Source: Kangsaoukella pontilimi
GTDB lineage: Bacteria; Pseudomonadota; Alphaproteobacteria; Rhodobacterales; Rhodobacteraceae
DNA: 64,000 nt
Reading direction: 5' to 3'
NCBI RefSeq assembly: GCF_009830125.1
Contig: NZ_WUPT01000002.1
Location: 1,150,001 to 1,214,000 of the forward strand
Position numbers and translations under genes: made by a program
Notes under the pieces: model-generated
Databases searched by the model: none
Told to the model about the DNA's origin: nothing
What the model saw: only the letters and a program-made list of their open reading frames with translations
Part shown: one piece after another, positions 49,154 through 57,589 of the stretch
Position numbering within the stretch: position 1 is the stretch's first letter
How the letters are laid out: each line of letters begins with the position of its first letter

Positions 49154-49576
49154 TCATTCGCTGATGAGGCGGAAGAATTCGACCAACTGGCCGTTGGGGT
49201 CGGTGATCTTGAGAATGTGGATGCCCGGTTCCTCGATGATCCCGGGCACGGAGGCCCCTGTGTCAGCGAGGCGGGTGCGCAGGGCTTCGAGGTCTTCCGA
49301 TTGCAGATACGGCACCGCGCCCGTGCCGGGCTGAGCTTCCGGCGCGTATCGCGCGCGGGAGACCACGGCGAACCAGCCGCCGCCCACGCCGAAGGCTGCG
49401 AAGTCGGGCAGCTCGATCGCGGGGCTCTGATCGAAGAGACGCCGGTAGAAGGCGACCGAGCGCTCCATGTCGTCGGTGGGCACATAGGCCCCCATGGCGA
49501 CGATGGGCCGGGGCGCGTCGGCGGCGGCGGTGGCGGGCAGAAGCGCTGCAAGGGCGATGACGAGGAAGGGTCTCAT
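49154..49576 (-). CDS. Exported VOC superfamily protein
   Basis: Protein of 140 residues with a clear signal peptide (MRPFLVIALAALLPATAAA), unusual for the VOC fold. The mature part is MGAYVPTDDMERSVAFYRRLFDQSPAIELPDFAAFGVGGGWFAVVSR followed by IIEEPGIHILKITDPNGQLVEFFRLISE, with the histidine and glutamate expected at metal-ligand positions. ATG 49576 follows AAAGGAG by 10 bases. First of two VOC genes, divergent from the WYL regulator. A periplasmic binding or metal-dependent role is inferred. Confidence 0.82.
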   Translation of the reverse strand: MRPFLVIALAALLPATAAADAPRPIVAMGAYVPTDDMERSVAFYRRLFDQSPAIELPDFAAFGVGGGWFAVVSRARYAPEAQPGTGAVPYLQSEDLEALRTRLADTGASVPGIIEEPGIHILKITDPNGQLVEFFRLISE

Positions 49577-49618
49577 TGAATAGGCTCCTTTCGTTGATTT
49601 CCGCGCTTCTACCGCCCC

Positions 49619-49644
49619 TATGCTGACAGCGTGTTGTCAGCATA
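49619..49644. promoter_or_regulatory. 26-base palindromic operator between VOC genes and WYL regulator
   Basis: TATGCTGACA-GCGTGT-TGTCAGCATA has perfect 10-base arms. A third half-site, TGTCAGTAT (49646-49654), begins exactly 11 bases after the start of the right arm. The site lies between the divergent VOC and regulator genes, 37 bases before the regulator ATG. It is probably the binding site of the WYL regulator for autoregulation and control of the VOC pair. Confidence 0.7.
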
Positions 49645-49680
49645 ATGTCAGTATGGTCCAAGTCCTTGAGAGGAGGCGTC

Positions 49681-50403
49681 ATGCGACGGGGCGACAGGCT
49701 GTTCGAAATCATAGAGATCCTGCGCCGTTCGAGGGGGCCGATCTCGGCGCAGTCCATCGGGGCCGAGCTGGGCGTGACCAAGCGGACGGTCTATCGCGAT
49801 GTCGCGGCGCTGATCGCTCAGGGCGTTCCGATCAATGGCGAGGCGGGCGTCGGCTATGTGCTGGAACCGGGCTTTCACATGCCTCCGCTGATGCTGACCC
49901 CGGACGAGATCGAGGCGGTGGTGCTGGGCGTGCAATGGGTGCGGACGAGGGGCGAGCCGGAACTGGCGCGGGCGGCGGACAAGCTGATCGCCAAGCTGGA
50001 GGCAGTAGCGCCAGAGAAATACCGAACCTCGTTCCTGCAGCCGTCGGTCAGCGTCGCGCCTGTGGTGACGCCTGCCGAGGTGCTGGGTGCGGCGGCTATC
50101 CGCGGGGCCATCCGTCGGGGGCGGAAGATCGAACTGGTCTATGCCGACAACGCGGGGCGCAGGACCCGTCGTGTCATCTGGCCGATCCTGCTGGGCTACC
50201 GCGACACGAGCCGGATCATCGCGGCGTGGTGCGAGCTGCGCGAGGGCTTTCGGTATTTCAGAACCGAGCGGATCGCCGAGGCAGCGGTGCTCGAGGCCGC
50301 CATACCCCGCCGGATGGACCTGCTCCGCGCCGAGTGGGAGCGGGCGATGGCGACGGAGCGGCAGCGCTACGAGGATGGATTGACAGGCGGAGCCGGGGAC
50401 TGA
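49681..50403 (+). CDS. YafY-type HTH/WYL-domain transcriptional regulator
   Basis: Regulator of 240 residues. An N-terminal HTH_11 winged helix ([46 protein letters not shown]) is followed by a WYL domain ([54 protein letters not shown]) in which the WYL core is divergent (AWCEL). The ATG at 49681 follows AGGAGGCGTC. It is divergent from the two VOC genes, with a strong palindrome in between. Confidence 0.9.
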   Translation: MRRGDRLFEIIEILRRSRGPISAQSIGAELGVTKRTVYRDVAALIAQGVPINGEAGVGYVLEPGFHMPPLMLTPDEIEAVVLGVQWVRTRGEPELARAADKLIAKLEAVAPEKYRTSFLQPSVSVAPVVTPAEVLGAAAIRGAIRRGRKIELVYADNAGRRTRRVIWPILLGYRDTSRIIAAWCELREGFRYFRTERIAEAAVLEAAIPRRMDLLRAEWERAMATERQRYEDGLTGGAGD

Positions 50404-50454
50404 GGCGGTCGCTGGGCCTTGCGGCGCGGCTTCGCGGGGTGTACCCGGCATGCC

Positions 50455-50489
50455 ACCGGTCGCAGCCTACCCGGTCATCAAAACAAGGG
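50455..50489 (+). promoter_or_regulatory. preQ1-I riboswitch aptamer upstream of queF
   Basis: ACCGG / CCGGT form the P1 stem (50455-50459 and 50471-50475) around the loop TCGCAGCCTAC, followed by the A-rich tail CATCAAAACAAGGG. This matches the preQ1-I architecture closely, including GTCGCAG and the AAAACAAGG tail that pairs back to the loop as in the Thermoanaerobacter example. The aptamer ends about 84 bases before the queF ATG. A downstream CAGGG-A-CCCTG inverted repeat (50520-50530) could be part of the expression platform. The aptamer's AAGGGT could pair with its ACCCT. Confidence 0.85.
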
Positions 50490-50572
50490 TTCAGATTGAA
50501 GACGGCATCCTTCATCCCGCAGGGACCCTGTTCCGGTTGGCACGGCCGACGTCCGATTCAACGGAGGGAGAC

Positions 50573-51037
50573 ATGACGGAGTCTATCTACAGTGACCTGA
50601 AGCAGCTTGGCGGCGCGACGCGCATCCCGGCGAGCCCCGAAGAGGCCGAGCTGGAGCGCGTGGCCAACCCGCAGGCTGACGTGGCCTATAACGTCCGCTT
50701 TACCGCGCCCGAGTTCACCTCGCTCTGCCCGATGACGGGGCAGCCCGATTTCGCGCATCTGGTGATCGACTACGTGCCGGGGCCGTGGCTGGTGGAGTCG
50801 AAGTCGCTGAAGCTCTACCTGACCTCGTTCCGCAATCACGGCGCCTTTCACGAGGACTGCACGATCTCGATCGCGCGGCGGCTGGTCGAGTTCCTCGAAC
50901 CGCAATGGCTGCGCATCGGGGGATACTGGTATCCGCGGGGCGGCATACCCATCGACGTCTTCTGGCAGACAGGCGCGATGCCCGAGGGTGTCTGGATTCC
51001 CGATCAGGGGGTGCCGCCTTATCGCGGACGGGGGTGA
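50573..51037 (+). CDS. queF: NADPH-dependent 7-cyano-7-deazaguanine reductase QueF
   Basis: Reduces preQ0 to preQ1 in queuosine biosynthesis. Type I (short) form of 154 residues with all key positions: catalytic Cys52 and Asp59 ([13 protein letters not shown]), the QueF motif ESKSLKLY (75-82), substrate-binding His93-Glu94 (FHEDC) and [18 protein letters not shown] 50573 follows ACGGAGGGAGAC. The upstream leader carries a preQ1-I riboswitch, so the enzyme is likely repressed by its own product. No other queuosine gene is in the window. Confidence 0.95.
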   Translation: MTESIYSDLKQLGGATRIPASPEEAELERVANPQADVAYNVRFTAPEFTSLCPMTGQPDFAHLVIDYVPGPWLVESKSLKLYLTSFRNHGAFHEDCTISIARRLVEFLEPQWLRIGGYWYPRGGIPIDVFWQTGAMPEGVWIPDQGVPPYRGRG

Positions 51038-51141
51038 GGCGGATCGGGGCCTGCCATGAAGGGGCTGGAACAGCCCTGCAACCCGTGCTTTGAGCGGTGC
51101 GAGCGCCAAGGGTGGCGCGGCGCGAGGGAAGGCAAGACACG

Positions 51142-51891
51142 GTGAGCGATCCGATCCTGTTCTGGGCTGCAGCGCTTGTCGCCGCCTTCTTCGTGGGCGC
51201 GAGCAAGGGCGGGTTGCCGGCGGTGGCGCTGTTGAGCGTGCCGCTTCTGTCGCTGACCATGTCGCCACTGCAGGGGGCGGCGCTGCTCCTGCCCGTCTAC
51301 ATCATCAGCGACATCTACGGGCTGTGGATTTACCGCCGGTCTTTCTCGGCCAGGAACCTTGCGATCCTAATTCCTGCCGGTCTTTTGGGCATCCTCCTGG
51401 GGTGGCTTCTGGCCGAGCGCACGAATGACGACGCGGTGCGTATCGCCATCGGGATGGTCGGACTGGGGTTCATCGGCCTTCGCGTCTGGTCGCGGTTTCA
51501 GGGCGCGCGGCAGGCCGCCGGGGCGACCGTTCCGAAAGGTGTCTTCTGGGGCGGCGTGAGCGGGTTCACCAGCTTCGTGGCCCATGCCGGAGGCCCGGCC
51601 TTCCAGATCTACGTTCTGCCGCAACAGCTTCCCAAGCTGACATTCGCGGGCACGTCCACGATCCTTTTCGCCATCCTGAACCTGTCGAAAGTGCCGCCCT
51701 ACATGGCGCTTGGCCTGTTTCATCCGGGCGAGATGCGCATCGCGGCGGTGCTGGCGCCGCTGGCGCTGGTAGGCGTCTGGGTCGGCTACCGGCTGACCCG
51801 CATCCTGCCCGAGCGGATATTCTTCGTGCTGGTCGAGATCACGCTTTTCATCATCTCGGTCCTGCTGATCCGCGAGGGGCTGAGAGGCTGA
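51142..51891 (+). CDS. TauE/SafE family sulfite/sulfonate exporter-like membrane protein
   Basis: Membrane protein of 249 residues with about seven to eight helices, showing the duplicated TauE/SafE pattern: FFVGASKGGLPAVALLSVPLLS in the first half and GGVSGFTSFVAHAGGPAFQIYVLPQQLPKLTFAGTSTILFAILN in the second. The family moves organic or inorganic sulfur anions, but the substrate here is not evident. The start is GTG 51142 (MSDPILFWAAAL). It follows queF by 104 bases and is convergent with the quiC gene. Confidence 0.87.
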   Translation: MSDPILFWAAALVAAFFVGASKGGLPAVALLSVPLLSLTMSPLQGAALLLPVYIISDIYGLWIYRRSFSARNLAILIPAGLLGILLGWLLAERTNDDAVRIAIGMVGLGFIGLRVWSRFQGARQAAGATVPKGVFWGGVSGFTSFVAHAGGPAFQIYVLPQQLPKLTFAGTSTILFAILNLSKVPPYMALGLFHPGEMRIAAVLAPLALVGVWVGYRLTRILPERIFFVLVEITLFIISVLLIREGLRG

Positions 51892-51898
51892 AGGCGGG

Positions 51899-53785
51899 TC
51901 AGCGGCGCGGGACGGCCTTGTGGCGCATCCGGCGTTTCTGTGCGGCGATGCGGAAGGGGGCATTGGGCGCGCCGTAGCCCTGGTATCCGCCCTGCCGCTC
52001 GACGATCTCGAAGAACATGCCCCCCGCGAAGGTCGAGGAATAAAGCTGAAAGAGCTGGCCCGCGGCATCCTCGTCGTAAAGGATGTTGGCGGCCTTCAGC
52101 TTCGCCAGAAGCTCGTCCGAAAGGGCGAAGCGCGCGCTGAGGTCGTCGTAATAGTTGGCGGGCATCTCGAGCGGTGCGAAGCCGAGGCCGGAGAGCCGCT
52201 GGGCGGTGGCGAAGATGTCGTCTGTCGCAAGCGCGATGTGCTGGACGGAGGCGCCGAAGGTCTCTTCCAGAAAGCTGCCCGCGAGGGTCCGGTGGGTCTC
52301 GGCCCCGTTCAGCGTGACCCTGAGCCGGCCTTCGGGATCGGCGAGCGCCTGGCTGCGGACCAGCCCGTCAGGATCGATAACGTCGACCATGGGCGCGCGG
52401 TCCATCTGGAACAGCGTCCGGTAGAAGAGCGACCAGCTGAGCATCTCGTCATATGACATCGTCTGCGCGATGTGATCGACCGAGTGCAGGAGCGCGCCCT
52501 CATGCGGCGCGGCGTTGGTCGTGAATTCCACATCCCAGACGCGGGCGAGGCCGCTGTCCTCGTCGATGAAATGCAGGACGCTGCCGCCGAGGCCCCGGAT
52601 GGCGGGGATGTCGAGTTCTCCCGGCCCGAGGGGCTGGCGGAACGGTTCGGAGCCGAGCTTACGCGCGCGTTCGACGGCGCCGTCGGCATCGGTCACGGCA
52701 AGGCCGATGTCGCAGACCGAGGTGCCGCGCGCGTTCCAGGTGGCGCCTGCGTGACCGGTCGTCTCGCGGTTGACCACGATCCGGATGTCGCCCTGCCGCC
52801 AGAGTGTCAGCTTCTTGGTGATATGCTTGCCGATCTCGGCAAAGCCGAGCGAGCGGAGGAGCGCCTCGAGCGCGTCGGCTTCGTCCTGCTGGCTGGCGAA
52901 CTCGATAAAGGCGGTGCCGGTGGCTTTGGCACGGGGCGGGATATCGGGCAGGGGCTGGACCGTCTCGGGCGCGCGCGTCTTGACGTCGTCGGCAAGCGCC
53001 ACGAGCGAGCGATAGCCGTCCGCCGCGATGGTTCGGGGCGAGCCGCCGCGGAACTGGTCGTTGAAGATCTCCAGGCTGGCGGGGCCTGTGTAGCCGGTCG
53101 CCATGACGGCGGACATGAAGTCGAGCACAGCAAGATCGCCTTCGCCCGGCATGTTCCGGAAGTGACGGGACCAGTAGAGCAGGTCCATCTCGATCAGGGG
53201 CGCGTCGGCGAGTTGCACGAAGAAGATGCGGTCGCCCGGAATACGCCGGATCGTCTCGGGGTCGATCTTGCGCGCGAGCGTGTGGAAGCTGTCGAGGATC
53301 AGGCCGACATTGGGGTGATCGGCGCGGCGCACGATTTCCCACGCATCGCGATGATCGTTGACGTGCCGGCCCCAGGCGAGTGCCTCGTAGCCGATTCGGA
53401 TGCCCCGCTTGGCGGCGCGTTCTCCCAGTTCGGCAAAGTCGTCGGCGGCGCGGTCGATGCCGCCCAGGGCCTCGGGATGGACCGAAGAGCAGACGAGGAC
53501 GAGGTCGCAGCCAAGCTGTTCCATCAGGTCGAACTTGTGCTCGGCGCGGTCGAAGGCGCGGGCGCGGAGGTCCTTCGGCAGACCCTCGAAATCGCGGAAG
53601 GGCTGAAACAGCATGATTTCGAGGCCAGCGTCCTCGACCCGGCGGCGCACCTCGGCGGGGCCGGCGGCGTCGGCGATGAAATCCTGTTCGAAAATCTCGA
53701 TACCGTCGAAACCCGCGCGGGCGATGGCGTCGATCTTTTCCCCAAGATTGCCCGAGATCGAGACGGTGGCGATGCCGAGTTTCAT
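51899..53785 (-). CDS. quiC: 3-dehydroshikimate dehydratase QuiC-type / HPPD-like fusion
   Basis: Two-domain protein of 628 residues. Residues 1-280 form a sugar-phosphate-isomerase-like TIM barrel with metal ligands in GYEALAWGRHVND (Glu), GLILDSFHTL (Asp, His), FVQLADAP (Gln) and SLEIFNDQF (Glu), as in the bacterial 3-dehydroshikimate dehydratase that makes protocatechuate. Residues 300-628 resemble 4-hydroxyphenylpyruvate dioxygenase, with HSVDHIAQ, SVQHIALATDD and FFEIVERQGG as the usual two-His-one-Glu site. This fusion is typical of QuiC1 of Pseudomonas. The gene sits 4 bases after the TRAP large subunit, linking import and aromatisation of quinate/shikimate-type substrates. Confidence 0.88.
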   Translation of the reverse strand: MKLGIATVSISGNLGEKIDAIARAGFDGIEIFEQDFIADAAGPAEVRRRVEDAGLEIMLFQPFRDFEGLPKDLRARAFDRAEHKFDLMEQLGCDLVLVCSSVHPEALGGIDRAADDFAELGERAAKRGIRIGYEALAWGRHVNDHRDAWEIVRRADHPNVGLILDSFHTLARKIDPETIRRIPGDRIFFVQLADAPLIEMDLLYWSRHFRNMPGEGDLAVLDFMSAVMATGYTGPASLEIFNDQFRGGSPRTIAADGYRSLVALADDVKTRAPETVQPLPDIPPRAKATGTAFIEFASQQDEADALEALLRSLGFAEIGKHITKKLTLWRQGDIRIVVNRETTGHAGATWNARGTSVCDIGLAVTDADGAVERARKLGSEPFRQPLGPGELDIPAIRGLGGSVLHFIDEDSGLARVWDVEFTTNAAPHEGALLHSVDHIAQTMSYDEMLSWSLFYRTLFQMDRAPMVDVIDPDGLVRSQALADPEGRLRVTLNGAETHRTLAGSFLEETFGASVQHIALATDDIFATAQRLSGLGFAPLEMPANYYDDLSARFALSDELLAKLKAANILYDEDAAGQLFQLYSSTFAGGMFFEIVERQGGYQGYGAPNAPFRIAAQKRRMRHKAVPRR

Positions 53786-53789
53786 CGCG

Positions 53790-55085
53790 TCACCCCTGAT
53801 AGCCCATGAGGCGCGGCAGGAAGAGCGTGATGCCGGGGAAGAAGATCAGTGCCAGAAGCGCCAGGATCAGCACGGCGAGGAAGGGCAGGACCTCGCGAAT
53901 GATCTCGGCCAGCGGAATCCGGGTCACGGCGTTGATGACGAAGAGGAGGATGCCGTAGGGCGGGGTGATCAGGCCGATCATGCAGTTCACCACCGCGACG
54001 ACGCCGAAATGCACAAGGTCGATGCCCAGTTCGCGGCAGGTGGGAAGAAAGAGCGGGATGATGACGAGGATGATCGTCGTCGCGTCCAGCACGCAGCCCA
54101 GAAGCAGGATCAGCAGGTTGACGCCGAGAAGGAACACGATGGGCGACACGTCGAGGTCGACCATGGCGTCGGCCATCATGCCGGGGATGTTTTCGGACGC
54201 GACGATGAAGTTGAGGATCAGCGCGCCGCCGATGACGAGGCCCACCGCCGCCGAGGACCGGGCACTTTCGACGAGGATATTGTAGAAGTTCCGGAACGAC
54301 AGCGCGCGGTAGAAGAAGGCGGCAAGGATCAGTGCGTAGAATGCCGCGACGGCTGCCGCCTCGGTCGGTGTCGTGACGCCGCCGTAGATGCCGTAGAGCA
54401 GGATCGCGGGCATGAGGAGGGCCGGGAAGGCCTGTCCCGTCAGGCGCGGCAGTTCCGAAAGCGGCACGGGTGCTTCCGTGCCGAAGTTCCGGCGATGGGC
54501 GATGATCCAGTTCATGGTCATAAGGACGGCCCCCATGAAGAGGCCGGGCAGGATGCCGCCGAGGAACAGCGCACCGATGGAGGTGTTCGAGACGAGGGCG
54601 TAGAGGACCATCGGGATCGACGGCGGGATGATCGGCCCGATGGTGGCCGAGGCCGCCGTGATCGCGGCGGCATAGCCACGGGTGTAGTGGCCGGACTTGG
54701 TCATCATGTCGATGATGATCTTGCCGATCCCCGCCGCGTCAGCGACGGCCGAGCCGGACATGCCGGAAAAGATCAGCGAGGCCACGACGTTGACGTGGCC
54801 CATGCCGCCCTTGAAGCGCCCGACGAGGCCGATACAGAAGCGCAGGAGCCGGTCGCTGATCGTGCCGGCGTTCATGATGTTGGCGGCCACGATGAAGAGT
54901 GGCACGGCCAGCAGGATGAAGCTTTGGTAAAGCCCGTCCATCAGCGTCTTGCCGGCGACGCCGACGCTTTGGCCGCCGCTGAACAGGTAGACGGCGGAGG
55001 CGATCAGGATGGCATAGGCGACGGGAACGCCGATCCCCGCGAAGAAGAACAGCGAGAGGACGCAGAGCAGGAATTCGAGGCTCAT
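53790..55085 (-). CDS. TRAP transporter large permease (DctM type)
   Basis: Large membrane subunit of 431 residues with about twelve helices. It carries family segments GIGVPVAYAILIASAVYLF, FIVAANIMNAGTISDRLLRF, FSGMSGSAVADAAGIGKIIIDMM, IIPPSIPMVLYA and TPPYGILLFVINAVTRIPL. It couples sodium flow to uptake of an organic acid delivered by the DctP-type protein. ATG 55085 overlaps the stop of the small subunit gene by 4 bases and quiC follows after 4 bases. Confidence 0.94.
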   Translation of the reverse strand: MSLEFLLCVLSLFFFAGIGVPVAYAILIASAVYLFSGGQSVGVAGKTLMDGLYQSFILLAVPLFIVAANIMNAGTISDRLLRFCIGLVGRFKGGMGHVNVVASLIFSGMSGSAVADAAGIGKIIIDMMTKSGHYTRGYAAAITAASATIGPIIPPSIPMVLYALVSNTSIGALFLGGILPGLFMGAVLMTMNWIIAHRRNFGTEAPVPLSELPRLTGQAFPALLMPAILLYGIYGGVTTPTEAAAVAAFYALILAAFFYRALSFRNFYNILVESARSSAAVGLVIGGALILNFIVASENIPGMMADAMVDLDVSPIVFLLGVNLLILLLGCVLDATTIILVIIPLFLPTCRELGIDLVHFGVVAVVNCMIGLITPPYGILLFVINAVTRIPLAEIIREVLPFLAVLILALLALIFFPGITLFLPRLMGYQG

Positions 55086-55666
55086 GGGCGGGGTCCGTCC
55101 TTCACGTCTTCGACCAGGTCCTCGTAGTGGTAGAGATCGTCCTCGGCGCCGTGGCGCCAGGCGTGGACGGCACGCCAGGCATAGCGAAGCGCGACGGCGA
55201 CCATGAAGAGAATGTAGATCGCATAGATGTGGCGCATCCGTATCCAGTCACCGAACAGCGAGTCGAGCGTGGCCGTGCGCTTCAGCCTCAGAATGGCGAA
55301 ACGGTCCCATGTTTCGGGGATCGATGCGGCGAGGGCGATGGTGACCGCGATGCCGCCGATGATGGCGAACCATTTGCGCACCTTGGGCGATGCGGCGTGA
55401 TATATGATGTCGAAGGTGACGTGATCGCGCTCGCGGACGACGAAGGCGTTGCCCCAGAATACGATCCAGACCCACATCAGCAGGCAGAATTCGAGCGTCC
55501 AGCCGTAGAGCGACGGGTCGAGAAACGGAAACCGCTCGGCCAGCCAGTCGAGCCGTGCCGTGTAGCGGATGGTGATCTGTATGATGAAGGTGGCGAACAT
55601 CGCGGCCATCATCATGGCCGCGATGAATTCCGCCGTGCGGGAGAAGGCCCTGAAGACGTAGGTCAT
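55082..55666 (-). CDS. TRAP transporter small permease (DctQ type)
   Basis: Small membrane subunit of 194 residues with four predicted helices. The conserved central region appears as FCLLMWVWIVFWGNAFVVRERDHVTFDIIY, matching the DctQ pattern E-x-x-R-x-x-x-H-V-x-x-D. ATG 55666 is used. Upstream extension of the frame would enter the binding-protein gene. It lies between the DctP-type gene (25 bases upstream) and the DctM-type gene (4-base overlap). Confidence 0.92.
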   Translation of the reverse strand: MTYVFRAFSRTAEFIAAMMMAAMFATFIIQITIRYTARLDWLAERFPFLDPSLYGWTLEFCLLMWVWIVFWGNAFVVRERDHVTFDIIYHAASPKVRKWFAIIGGIAVTIALAASIPETWDRFAILRLKRTATLDSLFGDWIRMRHIYAIYILFMVAVALRYAWRAVHAWRHGAEDDLYHYEDLVEDVKDGPRP

Positions 55667-55691
55667 TCCCCTTCTCCCGCGCGCGACCGGC

Positions 55692-56699
55692 TCAGTTGCC
55701 GAGCGCGTTGATCTTGTCGAGCACGCCTTCGGGCCAGTCGGCCGAGGCATCCGTGTTCAGGTACTGGGCCTGAACGTGGTTGCGGAACGCGGCCACATCG
55801 GGCTCGTAGACCGAGAGGCCTTCCCCTTCGAGGAAGGAAACAAGGTCGGCTTCCTTCTGAAGCTGCGCCTGACGGCCGCTTTCGGCGGCGGCGACGGCGG
55901 CGTCGGTCACGGCCTGCTGCTGTTCGGGCGTCAGGCTGTCGAAGACCTCTTTCGAGAAGGCCACGTAGTTCAGGTCGACCAGATGCGAGGTGAGGGCGAT
56001 CTGGCAGGTCACCTCGTAGAACTTCGAGTCCACAACTGTCGGAAGCGGGTTGTCCTGACCGTCGACCGAGCCGGTGGCGAGGCCGGTATAGACCTCGGTG
56101 AAGGCCATCGGCGTCGGGTTGGCGCCGAGCGCCTTGCCGAGGAATTGCCATGCGTCGGTGCCCGGCATCCTGAGGTTGATACCGGCAAGGTCGTCGGGCG
56201 TCTGTACGTCGACCTCGTCGCGGCACTGGCGCAGGTTCACGTGACGGCGGCCGAGATACATGACGGCCAGCAGTTTGACGCCCAGCTCATCCTCGACCTT
56301 CTGCTTGAAGGGGTCCATGAGCGGGTCGTTGAAGACGCGAACCTGATGCTCGGCGTCCTGATGGACATATCCGGTCGCGAAGATCGAGAACTCGGGGAAG
56401 AAGGTCGCCAGTTCCTGCGCCGAGGTGATCGACATCTCAAGGTCGCCGGTGGCGATGGATTCAAGTTCCGAGCCCTGAGCGACGAGCGACGCATTGTAGT
56501 GCGGCTGGTAGTCGGCGAAATCGGCGACGGCGGGGGCGAAGACCTCGGCCAGAGCGACGGAGCGCTGGTCGGTCTCGGTCGCCGGGGTCGACATCCGAAG
56601 TGTCACCTTGTCCTGAGCTGTTGCGGCGCCAGCCGAAACGGTGAGCGCAAGCGCAGTTGCCGTGGCCATTGCGGCCCGGCGGGTCATCGAAAAAGTCAT
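55692..56699 (-). CDS. TRAP transporter periplasmic binding protein (DctP type)
   Basis: Solute-binding protein of 335 residues with a signal peptide ending near ATA-QD (residues 1-29), a twin-arginine-like TRRAA near the start. The mature part contains NLRMPGTDAWQFLGKALGANPTPMAFTEVYTGLATGSVDGQDNPL, including the conserved carboxylate-binding arginine of DctP proteins. ATG 56699 follows GGGAGGACAAT. First gene of the leftward operon dctP-dctQ-dctM-quiC, divergent from a GntR regulator. The linked quiC suggests quinate, shikimate or dehydroshikimate as ligand. Confidence 0.93.
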   Translation of the reverse strand: MTFSMTRRAAMATATALALTVSAGAATAQDKVTLRMSTPATETDQRSVALAEVFAPAVADFADYQPHYNASLVAQGSELESIATGDLEMSITSAQELATFFPEFSIFATGYVHQDAEHQVRVFNDPLMDPFKQKVEDELGVKLLAVMYLGRRHVNLRQCRDEVDVQTPDDLAGINLRMPGTDAWQFLGKALGANPTPMAFTEVYTGLATGSVDGQDNPLPTVVDSKFYEVTCQIALTSHLVDLNYVAFSKEVFDSLTPEQQQAVTDAAVAAAESGRQAQLQKEADLVSFLEGEGLSVYEPDVAAFRNHVQAQYLNTDASADWPEGVLDKINALGN

Positions 56700-56762
56700 A
56701 TTGTCCTCCCTTGGCACGACTTTTTATCGGTTTTTCCAAGCGGTAGCACCGCCATAACCGGA

Positions 56763-56829
56763 AACGAAATCGTTCATGCCATCAAATATCGACTAAATCA
56801 ACAAAAAACGATTTCATAAAAACAAATCG
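56763..56829. promoter_or_regulatory. AT-rich divergent promoter region with inverted repeats (candidate GntR sites)
   Basis: The 185-base gap between the dctP and GntR genes is strikingly AT-rich for this sequence. It contains AACGA-AA-TCGTT (56763-56774) and CGATTT...AAATCG (56809-56814 and 56824-56829). These share the element AAATCG/CGATTT and are candidate operators for the GntR regulator controlling both directions. No single site is decisive. Confidence 0.45.
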
Positions 56830-56884
56830 ATTTTTCTTCCACTTCCGGTTTTTGCAGATTACAGTTGCCTTGCGGAGGATTGAG

Positions 56885-57589
56885 ATGACCACCAAAGAGC
56901 CGGTACTGGCCCGTGCACGCGGGCAGACGCTGACGGGAAAGATCGAGACTGCGCTCAGGCTGCGGATACTGAGCGGCGACCTGCCGCCCGGCGCGAAGCT
57001 GAGCCTCGACCGTCTGAAGAACGAGTATTCCGTCAGCCTCTCGGCGCTGCGCGAGGCGGTCACGCGGCTGGCATCGGACGGGCTGCTGGAGGTGGAAGAG
57101 CAGCGTGGCTATCGCGTCGCGCCGATTTCGCTCGACAATCTGGCGGAGGTCACGCGTCTCAGGATGGAGCTTGAGCCGCTGGCGCTGCGGCAGGCCATCG
57201 CGAATGGCGGAATCGACTGGGAAACCGATGTGATGGCCGCCCTATACCGGTTGAACCGGACCGGGCGCGATCCGAAGGACCAAGAGAGCCTGGAGGTCTG
57301 GGAAGCGGCGCACAACGCCTTTCACCTGACGCTGATCGACCGCTGCGACATGCCGCTTCTTCTGCGCATGTGCGGCCAGCTTTCCGAAATGTATAACCGC
57401 TACCGCCACCTGTTCCTGAGCATAAAGGGCGAGCAGCGCGACCTCGCTGCCGAGCATACGGAGATCGCAGAGAGCGCCGTGGCGCGGGATGCGGATCGTG
57501 CCGCGGCCCTGCTGCGCGCGCATATCGAGAAGACGGGCGCGGCGCTGAAGGCGCGGCTGGAGGCGGCGTTGCCGGGACAGGAACGGTGA
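56885..57589 (+). CDS. GntR family (FadR subfamily) transcriptional regulator
   Basis: Regulator of 234 residues. The N-terminal winged helix shows LRLRILSGDLPPGAKLSLDRLKNEYSVSLSALREAVTRLASDGLLEVEEQRGYRVAPIS, and the C-terminal FCD domain has the metal-type residues in WEAAHNAFHLTLIDRC and AAEHTEIAESAVARDADRAAALLRAHI. ATG 56885 follows GCGGAGGATTGAG. It is divergent from the TRAP-quiC operon and co-translated with the oxidoreductase downstream (GTGA), so it is the local regulator of this catabolic locus. Confidence 0.91.
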   Translation: MTTKEPVLARARGQTLTGKIETALRLRILSGDLPPGAKLSLDRLKNEYSVSLSALREAVTRLASDGLLEVEEQRGYRVAPISLDNLAEVTRLRMELEPLALRQAIANGGIDWETDVMAALYRLNRTGRDPKDQESLEVWEAAHNAFHLTLIDRCDMPLLLRMCGQLSEMYNRYRHLFLSIKGEQRDLAAEHTEIAESAVARDADRAAALLRAHIEKTGAALKARLEAALPGQER

